Shown piece after piece: positions 56,612 to 64,000 of a stretch of 64,000 bases of DNA. The notes under the pieces are model-generated. The model searched no databases, had not been told where the DNA came from, and saw only the letters and a program-made list of their open reading frames with translations. The first letter of the stretch is position 1, and every line of letters starts with the position of its first letter. The position numbers and the translations under genes were made by a program. The stretch lies in contig CM037587.1 in NCBI GenBank assembly GCA_021018995.1, positions 71,691,604 to 71,755,603 of the forward strand, written 5' to 3'. This stretch comes from Chloranthus sessilifolius. Lineage: Eukaryota; Streptophyta; Magnoliopsida; Chloranthales; Chloranthaceae.

Positions 56612-57899
56612 TTAATTTAAATGAGTCTCACCTTGGATGACATCATGCACGTTCCCTGCTTCCTGAGCAGTGACTGCATAGGCTCTCCCCTGAACGATCA
56701 GCTTCCTTGCTTGAATGGGTCGTGGTGCTGCAACTGAAGCGGTCTTTCTTTTATCCGTCTCAGGGCAATCCTTGATCAAGTGGCCCACCTTGCCACATCG
56801 GAAACAACCCCTAGTTCCCGATCTGCAATCCATTGTTCTATGAGGCTTGCCACACTTTGCGCAAGTCTCCCGAGGTGCGGAAGAAACAGTACGAGAACCC
56901 TGTGTGATAGTGGCGCCAGTAGACATGGTAGGGTTCTCATATCGTAAAGGTCTCCCCGACGCAAGTAATGGAAACCTCTGTTGGTGTTGTTGTTGCGCCG
57001 GCCTTCCAAAACCTCCCTGAAACTGTGATCTCTAATTTTGGGCCATGAACCTCGGCTTTTTGTTCACCGGTTCATAGGTCCCCGTTCTTCCTTGTTCATT
57101 TCCTCCTTGCTGCTGCTTCCTCTGTCTATACCTGTTATTGTTCTCCTCCTCTACAACTAACGCCTTGCTCATGACCTCTTCATAGGTTCACAGTTGAAAT
57201 GGAGCTACGCCTCCCCTAACCTCAGGCTTCAAACCTTGCTGAAACCTCTTGGATTTCATCACTTCGGTAGCGACGTAATCCGGAGCAAAACGGGCAAGTC
57301 GTAGAAACTCCACCCCATACTCTCTCACTGTCATCCTCCCTTGCACTAACTGTAGGAATTGTATCTCAAGTTGGTTCCTCACCACTTCCGGAAAATATTG
57401 TTTGTTGAACTCCTCAATAAACTCCTCCCAAGTCCAAGGCAACTCTGGGGTCTCCTGAGCCCGAGTCCGTATCACGGACTTCCACCAAGGCCCAGCCTCC
57501 CCATCCAACATATAAGCTTGCCATCTCACACTCTCATCTTCCGTGCATGTCAGCACGCTAAAGACTTTCTCCACCTCGGGCCATTGTATGCACTTGCAGA
57601 AATGAAGGAGGTCTCATCCTCCTAAACTCAGAAGGATGAGGGCACAGCACACAGACAGTCCTGTGTGGTGTAGGTGGTCATTCTCTTGACGCATGAGCTG
57701 CAAAGGATGCGGCTTGTTGTGCCATGGCAGCTGCCATAGTCTCCATAGTGTGCATCATCCTTTGTCGCTCCTCTCTATCTTCTTGTCTTTCTGTCACTCT
57801 CTCTTGTTCTCTTAGATCTTGATCCTGCCGATCTCGATCCTCTTCATCATGCTGTCTACTACTACTGCCCCCTGAGACCTCAGTACCTCCTAAAGGCAC
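56612..57899 (-). pseudogene. gag: gag of element D
   Basis: The minus frame 57,899-57,678 is a charged, Gln/Arg-rich N-terminus. The frame 57,574-57,188 is a Retrotrans_gag domain (VRWQAYMLDGEAGPWWKS, WEEFIEEFNKQYFPEVVR, GRMTVREYGVEFLRLARFAP). The frame 56,926-56,612 has a CAKCGKPH segment and the CCHC knuckle CFRCGKVGHLIKDC. This nucleocapsid would bind the element RNA. It is a fossil with a few interruptions. Confidence 0.85.
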
Positions 57900-58060
57900 T
57901 CTATTAGTAGGAGAGATGTAATCATCTCCTCTGTTGGCCTCCCCTTGGTCGGCCTCTTCCTCTAGATGACATTTGCGGCTGCATTTGAAATTAAAGTTTC
58001 GTTAGCAGAAGCCCCTATGTTCTGACCAAAAGAACGATTGTCAGAATTGCTAAAAGAAAA

Positions 58061-58075
58061 TGGCTCTGATACCAA
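58061..58075 (-). promoter_or_regulatory. Primer-binding site of D (initiator tRNA-Met)
   Basis: The minus strand reads TTGGTATCAGAGCCA three bases inside the 5' LTR. It is complementary to the 3' end of plant initiator tRNA-Met, the usual primer of this lineage. Confidence 0.9.
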
Positions 58076-58078
58076 CTG

Positions 58079-60618
58079 TGACAGCCCGGATTTCGGCATC
58101 CTAAAACCCGTGCCATCAGCACGATCATCTTGACCGTGCCCCTTAGCTAAGCACGGAACATTGGTATATCAAGCAACATGAAGTAGTAAATGAAATTGCG
58201 GAATTTAAATCTATATAAAAGCATTTCTCAAAAGACAGTTCTACCCTCATGCCTCTGCATGAATGGAGAACCGATCCGAACCATCGATGATAGCAATCAT
58301 CACGGATGGTTCGCCCAAAAGAATAATCCCTAAAACCCAATATATACATTGTTCAACCAAAACAAGGCTTGACATACCAAGCCGTATAAATCTCTATAAA
58401 AAATCTCTCAAAGCGGCACAACGGAGTCCTCTAGAAGAAATCCTCAGGAGGTGGCTCCAACTCTTCGCCGGCCGCAAGGTCCGACTCACCGGGGTCAGCG
58501 TCTCCTGAAGCCTCGGCAGCTGCTAGTAGTGGACCTGCGACGTATAGTCTATAGGGTGAGCTACATCCTAGCTCAATAGGGAACAAAACACAGTTGAACA
58601 TATAATTTATCACTCACATATATTCCATGATATGCCATGCATGATGTGTCTATGCAGTTATTGATGAAAACAGTTAAAAAGCATTTCATTTTACTGGTAA
58701 TTACTTATGTTTTCATTTATTCATGAATGATGCTGAAAAGGCCTAAAGCAAAACTTAAACTTTCAACTTAAGTAATCCCCGAGCAATATAGCATCGAGCC
58801 CCGATGAGATACCCATCATCGTCATCTATATAGACACTTTTAACGTATTCCCTGGGAATACAATATAGTACCCAAGCCCCTTTCCCCTGGCGATTGCTGG
58901 CGGGGTTTCACTTGTCTCAAATCAACACCCCTGGGGTGTGCTTACTGTGTACGGATAAGCCTCCGCACTGGCCTACGGTTTCGCCGCCGTATCTGTCACG
59001 AATATCCTGCCGTGTCAGTCGTGGATATCCCGCCACGTCGGTGGGGTACCCTATCAAACCTCAAATAACAAAAATATTGGTGCCTTACATATAGTTATTC
59101 ACCATGTAAGTGTGCTATCTTATATCAGTTAGGCCCTATCAAACATGATTCAATCTTGGGTACATCCCTGGGATGTATCCATTCACTTGCATCACACCTG
59201 ATGCTCTTATCTCTTTACTTCTTCATCCCCTGGGGATGGCTCATTATGTTTACTCTTATGGATGTCACACGTACACACTCTTCATAATTCTTAAGCAATA
59301 AAAGCAATTTGAATTGAATTCTATATCACTACATACATGCCCTTGTAAAATAAAGTACATGTTCAAGGTGTTCCCTACCTCAAGTCTTTGTTTGATCAAT
59401 GCATCAAGGTCCCACATGGCTCCTTGTGCACTAGCTCACACGTACCACCTATGGTACCACATAACAGGTGAAACACATCACTAAAGATGTAATAAAGAAG
59501 GTCCAAGACCCTCCAAGAATTTTAAAGTCAAACTCAAAAGTCAACATAAATTAGCTCAGTCGATTAATCGAACTCCAAAATCGATTAATCGAATCTAATT
59601 CGATTAATCGATTTCCAAAATCGATTAATCGAAAGTCAATATCGATTAATCGATTCTCAAATCGATTAATCGAGATTCCCATTCGATTAATCGAAACCCA
59701 ATTCGATTAATCGAATTTCCCTACCTATCATGTCGATTCTCAATTCTAGTGATCGAATTTCCAAAATCGATTAATCGATCCCAAATCGATTAATAGAAAT
59801 TTGAAATCGATTAATCGAAATCCCATTTCGATTAGTCGATTTTCCCCAAGTCTTTTCCTCCAGCCTCTGGGGTCCACTGGAGGTCCACAGTCGATTAATC
59901 GATACCCAAATCGATTAATCGAAATCCAAAGTTGATTAATCGAAACTCAGTTTGATTAATCGAACTCGGGTTCCTTGACATTTCAACTTCTTGGCGAATT
60001 TCGATTAATCGAATCTCAATTTCGATTAATCAAAATTGCCAGATTCAGCCCCCTTTGAGCTGTTCTTCCCAATCTTTTCCCTTACTTTTTCCTTCCATTT
60101 TTCTAAACCTTTGTTCTACATTTCACAATATTTCTAGCCACTATTCACCCTTCTAATCCATGCATTTAAACTACAAAAATCTTACCTTCAATAGATCTCA
60201 AATTGATTTCGATCGAGTGGTTGGAAAGGCTAGGGTTCCAGCCCTTGCTTGAACGGATTCCTTGCGTTGAATCGGTCTCTTTAATGCTTGAATCCCCCCT
60301 CCAATCACCCAATAACTCTTGTTTAATCTCTTTTCTCCTCTCTCTCTCTTCTTTACTCCTCTCTCAACAACAAAATAGTGATTTTAGGGTTATTAAACCC
60401 TTTTATCTCTTTCCTCACTTGTGTGTTGAGCACATACACCGCGATAGGTGTATGCGACTTCACATTCACATCATACACCATGCAGTCAGTCAAACTTTCA
60501 CATCTCATCCACTCATCACACTCTATGCTAACCATTGAACTTCTATTTGGTCAAACCTATGACCGATCGGGCACAGATCCCGAGGTCATAGTTTTGTGTG
60601 ATTTTTCGGGCTATTACA
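58079..60618 (-). repeat. 5' LTR of element D
   Basis: It matches 47,545-50,038 nearly throughout. Differences include a short extra G/C-rich stretch near 58,463 and one extra palindrome unit near 59,635. It starts TGTAATAG (minus, 60,618) and ends TGTCA at 58,079. Confidence 0.9.
59560..60033. repeat. TCGATTAATCGA palindrome array in the 5' LTR of D
   Basis: The counterpart of 49,001-49,455, with one additional unit and a few base differences. Confidence 0.95.
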
Positions 60619-60880
60619 GCTTTTCTCCTTCGTATCGCATTTTACTTTTTGAACATCTTTAAGATTCATAATTTATGATTTCTTTTTATCTCTGCCTCAA
60701 CTACGTTCAATCATCTTTTACGATTTTCTAACTTTAAAGAATATAGCGAATCGTCTTTTAGGCTCCATCGTCATTCTTGCTACTTTTTGAGTTCATTTTG
60801 ACGAAGTTTCACACTTTAGCTCTCTTTTACTGATTTTTCTTAATATTTGCACATCATGAACTTATTAGTAGTAAACTAAG
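60619..60880 (-). mobile_element. Segment X, right part
   Basis: Continuation of the segment at 46,441-47,544 after element D. It is A/T-rich and non-coding. It ends near 60,880, where element B's gag sequence resumes. Confidence 0.4.
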
Positions 60881-61480
60881 GTCTAGCATCACTACGTTGA
60901 GGATGATAAAATGGTAGATTATGTGACTGATCAATCGTCGTCGAAGAGGGTGCGGGTGGTCCGCCTTAGTGGTGATGCATGGGCTGAGACAGTTCTGGGA
61001 GTAGGTGGCGGCCTCTCCTCTCTTTGTCGTTCTCATTCTTCCTTGCCTTGCTGCTCTTTGACAGTTTCATACATGGCAGTCATGCCTCTGAGCAATTCTT
61101 TGGCTTCGTCACCTCCTTTTTGTAATCTCGGAACACTGAGCTCTAGGAGTTGTTAGGGGGTGAAATTTTGCCCGATACTTCTATCTTTCCCGCCGTGGTT
61201 GTTGTTGGTGCTCGAGGGCGTGAAAGGGTGTTCTTGGTCGTCGGCCATATTAATCTCGGGGTGACACGGGGGTGAGTCGTAGGACTTTTCAGCATCGTAT
61301 ATAGGGTTATCATGGTATCCCCATAGTGATGGATTACCGGTGTTGGTTAAGTTTATTTTGCATATCCTTGACATTTCTAACCTTTGGTAGATACTCATGA
61401 GCTCTCGGGGAGCTCTCGAGAGTGTGAGCGCGTGTAGCGAAGTGATAAAGCGAAAAGGAGATAAAACCAAACTAAACTAA
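60881..61480 (-). pseudogene. gag: gag N-terminal region of element B
   Basis: The minus frame 61,470-61,153 (SIYQRLEMSRICKINL and MADDQEHPFTPSSTNNNHGG) and following sequence with KEQQGKEE correspond to the gag N-terminus. The same region of element C (62,780-62,974) has NHNGSALTKGGKEVNGLLQS and TVVKDQRQV. It is separated from the rest of B's gag by X and D. It is a fossil. Confidence 0.6.
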
Positions 61481-61576
61481 GCATAAAATTAAGCTAGGCT
61501 AAAAAACTATTTTAGCAAAAAAGGGTTCCATCACGATCGGCAATTTGTTGGTACGTGCTTTTTCTAAGTTCCTTTC

Positions 61577-61598
61577 GGTCCCCGGAATAAGTGGCCCA
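61577..61598 (-). promoter_or_regulatory. Candidate primer-binding site of element B
   Basis: The minus strand reads TGGGCCACTTATTCCGGGGA, resembling the TGGCGACTC...GGGGA primer sites of Tat/Ogre-type elements. It lies at the inner edge of the presumed 5' LTR. The match is imperfect and the tRNA is not determined. Confidence 0.35.
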
Positions 61599-61612
61599 AT
61601 TCGATTCTAGTG

Positions 61613-61785
61613 GAACTAGAACTAAGAACTAGAACTTAGAATTAAGAACTAGAATTCAGAACTAGAAATTAAGGACTGGAAATTAAGAACTAAGGACTAG
61701 AAATTAGAACATAAAGATCTAGAACTACGAATTTAGAATTATAACTAAAAACCTAAGAACTAGAACTAAAAATTAAGAACTAGAA
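61613..61785. repeat. AGAACTA-type simple repeat
   Basis: Irregular repeats of AGAACTA, GAATTA and CTAGAA run for about 170 bp between the presumed transcribed start and the leader of element B. Confidence 0.85.
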
Positions 61786-61939
61786 AGAGATTACCTGAAG
61801 CCATGTGCTTCTTCCTCCTTCTAAGTCCGCAGAGAAAAGGACTCGAGCTTGGGAGAGGCGTGAGCTCGAGAGAGAGGAGATTTTTCTTGTAATTGATTCC
61901 GTTTAGGCGAGGTAGGGGGTCTTTTTATGAGGGTACGGG

Positions 61940-62500
61940 TAATTCCGCGTGTTGGGTCATGTGCAGAATAGGTGAATTCCGTGCATGACCGAGAGTCCTC
62001 AATAGAATTCTGTGTGTGTGTATTGGCGCTTAATTCACTTTGAGTCGGTCACTAACTTGGGAGTGACCGGCCGGGCAGGGCATCCTAGTTCTAGTGTACT
62101 TTGGAACCAATTCCGTGCATATGGATATGCGTGGAATCCAATTCCGTGCAGGGTTGTCTGTGTGAAATTGGGGAATTTGGGTGGTCTTGGGAATTAGAGT
62201 CCCAGTCCGCATCTGGGTTGATTTCGCATGTATGGGGTCACGTGAAATCGATTCTACGTGCTTCTGTATGCACGAGATCAGAGTCTTTGGACGGTCTGCG
62301 CAGAGCAGGTTCTAGTCCAAGTGGGGCTGATTCCATGTAGGTCCAAGTAGTTGGACCTACGTGGAATCGAATTTAGTGCATGAGCACTTACGCATAATTC
62401 GGGTTTTGAGGTGGTCCGTGGGAAGAGTGGACCTGGTCCAAGTGGGACCAATTACGCGCGTGTGTCCACACGTGTAATTGATTTTTACGCATTTGTGTAT
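61940..62500. repeat. Array of large dyads in LTR B, about 100-117 bp period
   Basis: Dyads of 30-40 bp are centred near 62,123, 62,240, 62,348 and 62,465, with weaker ones nearer 61,958 and 62,022. The best (62,329-62,368) has arms GATTCCATGTAGGTCCAA and TTGGACCTACGTGGAATC. The dyad at 62,449-62,480 has arms starting CAATTAC and ending GTAATTG. Units share flanking phrases such as GTCCAAGTGGG while the dyad interiors differ from one another. Confidence 0.8.
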
Positions 62501-62723
62501 GCACGGAATTCGGGGACCTCTTGTGTCAAGTTGGGTTTGAGCCGCAGAGCTATTGTTTCAACTTGGGTCTCAACTATATGCTATTGTTTCAATATATGGT
62601 TCTCGTATTTAGGGTTTTAAAGTCATCAGAGAAGGCCAGTCCTTATCCGAAGATCGTCGGTAGGGTCAAAGGTTGATCGAATAGGTTTGTACACTCCGAG
62701 ACGGCGAAATCAGGATGTCTACA

Positions 62724-64000
62724 ATAGTGACAACAGTGGAGAAAGTGGTACTGAGTGATGCTACCCTACTAGCCAAGTTATGAACCACAATGGCAGTGCA
62801 CTCACAAAAGGAGGAAAAGAAGTCAATGGATTGCTCCAGTCTCTGACCGACCTATACACAGTTGTAAAAGACCAGAGACAAGTGACTCTGAAAAGCAGAC
62901 AAGAAGAAAGGACGTCGACTCCTCCGACTCCCCCAACACATAACACACACACCCTTCACACCTCCTATCACTAAAACCACCAAAGACAACCCTCTCCCGA
63001 GACACCTAAAAATGATACCACGATAAACCTAGACAACCTCCCTCAATTTCTAGATGATTTCATGGCTAGGAAGGAGCATTCTAAATGACCTTTTGGATTC
63101 CACGAATTCGGCCAGAACATCAACTTCATTGTACCCACAGGCTTTAAACTGCCGAAATTCAATAAATACAATGGTGCGGGAAACCCAAATCACCATCTAG
63201 CCTTATTTTGTAACGACTACCTACCAATTCGAACCAATCATGAGCTCCTTATCCACTACTTTCAGAGATCGCTAGAAGGAGAAGCCCTTGACTGGTTCAC
63301 TGCCTTACCTCTATCCGAAATCGAGACATTCGAAGATCTAATTGACAGATTCTAAACCAATACCAGCACATGATTCATGAGCAAATCAGCCTCCATGACT
63401 TAATGACCACAAAACAAGAAAGCAACGAAGACTTGATGACCTTCGCTAATCATTAGAGAATACTTGCTGCTCGAACAGAATACCGCATGAATGACGCAAA
63501 TGCTATAGATATCATCATCAAAAATACCCAACAGCGCCTTCGAAGTGTTCTCATCTTGAGCGATTACTTTGACTTCACCAGCCTCTATCAACATGCTTTG
63601 TGCATCCAGCGTTGCAAAAAAAATGGGGACCTTATTCACTCTACACTAATGTCCGATGGACCCTCTTCCAATGGCCCTAAAACAAACACCTTAAATGAAA
63701 CTCTTAGCCCCGAACAAATCAACATGAACCAAGAACAAAGCCAAATAAACTTCCATCCATATAACCAAACTCGAGATCAATACACGAACCTATACCCTGA
63801 CTATAACCAATCTCTATACTCTAATCATAACCAACAACCATACCCTAACCAGAATCAAGACCAACACCCCAACGCCATGCAAACTAACCTCACAATCTAC
63901 AACCCATTATTTGACCAAACCCAATCAAGCCCACAACTTGCGTACAACACCATACTAACCAACCCTATTTTTTAAGACCCCTTACCATACCATACTCAAC
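62724..64000 (+). pseudogene. gag: gag of element C (Tat-like, plus strand), interrupted by element B
   Basis: The plus-strand sequence begins inside a gag N-terminus directly at the outer end of B's LTR. It continues with FIVPTGFKLPKFNKYNGAG, EGEALDWFTALPL, and an IDIIIKNTQQRLRSVLI block at 63,508. An Asn/Gln/Tyr-rich tail follows (NQTRDQYTNLYPDYNQSLYS) to the window edge. It is related to gag of B, so C is of the same family group. It is a fossil with several interruptions; the rest lies beyond the window. Confidence 0.75.

Larger units (their letters stand above)
47545..60618 (-). mobile_element. Element D: nearly whole chromovirus (Tekay/Del-type Ty3/gypsy), 13.1 kb
   Basis: Two long direct LTRs (47,545-50,038 and 58,079-60,618) bracket a minus-strand internal region. 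It holds an iMet primer-binding site, gag with a CCHC knuckle, protease, RT, RNase H, integrase with a chromodomain-like tail, an extra 3' gene and a polypurine tract. Flanks share GCTTTT on both sides, apart from one extra G at the left, probably the target duplication. It looks structurally whole but its genes carry several interruptions. The LTRs are very similar (about 14 differences in the first 350 bp, far fewer in the next kilobase), so this is the youngest large insertion here. It splits segment X. Confidence 0.9.
61599..62723 (-). mobile_element. 5' LTR of element B
   Basis: The minus strand starts TGTAGACATCCTGATTTCG at 62,723. A TATA box (CCCTCATAAAAAGACCC) lies at about 61,920-61,935 and a CT-rich transcribed part leads to gag. 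The inner end, near 61,600, is uncertain. It does not resemble the 3' LTR at 18,965-20,481 beyond the first eight bases. A possible short coding start with a donor-like site (ATGGCTTCAG|GTAATC, minus, near 61,795-61,804) is noted. Confidence 0.6.

Noticed and set aside
58061-58078. tRNA-Met gene fragment
   Set aside because: Only the complement of the tRNA 3' end is present, next to an LTR. This is a primer-binding site.
62724-64000. LTR 61.6-62.7 kb as the plus-strand 5' LTR of element C
   Set aside because: C's gag starts within about 60 bp of the LTR end with no leader or primer site, whereas on the minus strand the same LTR has a TATA box, a leader and gag in the right order. It is therefore B's LTR inserted into C.

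Overview
The window is nuclear DNA of a flowering plant. It is almost entirely nested transposable elements: Ty3/gypsy LTR retrotransposons of the Tat/Ogre-like and chromovirus lineages, a large CACTA DNA transposon, MITEs, a SINE-like copy and a LINE remnant. The dyad-rich LTRs, 1.5-2.5 kb long, and the typical plant leaders and TATA boxes fit a plant with a large, repeat-rich genome. I cannot name the species. I see no intact host gene, tRNA, rRNA or CRISPR array.

Layout. (1) 1-17,674, plus strand: element A, a broken Tat-lineage element whose 5' LTR lies outside the window. It has a proline-rich leader, gag, protease, G-patch, RT, two RNase H domains and integrase. A long 3' region follows, carrying two different antisense cargo genes (a DUF7745-like gene and a plant-mobile-domain, PMD, gene), and then the 3' LTR. 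(2) 17,675-18,964: non-element spacer. (3) 18,965-31,889, minus strand: a 3' LTR homologous to that of A, an antisense multi-exon PMD gene, then integrase, RNase H, RT and G-patch (element B, possibly a B/E composite). (4) 31,891-43,533: an 11.6 kb CACTA transposon sitting in B's protease region. It holds a TPX2-domain exon captured from a host gene, a LINE remnant, a hAT-like MITE and a SINE-like copy. (5) 43,534-46,440 and 60,881-62,723: the rest of B (protease, gag, leader and 5' LTR). It is split by segment X, which is itself split by element D. (6) 47,545-60,618, minus strand: element D, a nearly whole chromovirus of Tekay/Del type. Both LTRs, an iMet primer-binding site and a polypurine tract are present, together with an extra 3' gene. 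(7) 62,724-64,000, plus strand: gag of element C, into which B inserted. Insertion order from the nesting: C, then B, then X and the CACTA element, then D as the youngest of the large ones.

The most interesting theme is regulatory. Each LTR family carries arrays of dyad-symmetric motifs upstream of its TATA box. In A and in D the same array recurs inside the element, directly upstream of a second or third TATA-like box that precedes a cargo gene (PMD, DUF7745-like or Transposase_32-like). Between the homologous LTRs of A and B/E the flanks and the spacing are kept, while the palindrome cores have been replaced together. This suggests cargo genes with their own LTR-like promoters, and fast-evolving binding sites for a partner protein. 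That interpretation is inference; the arrays, spacings and TATA boxes are directly visible.
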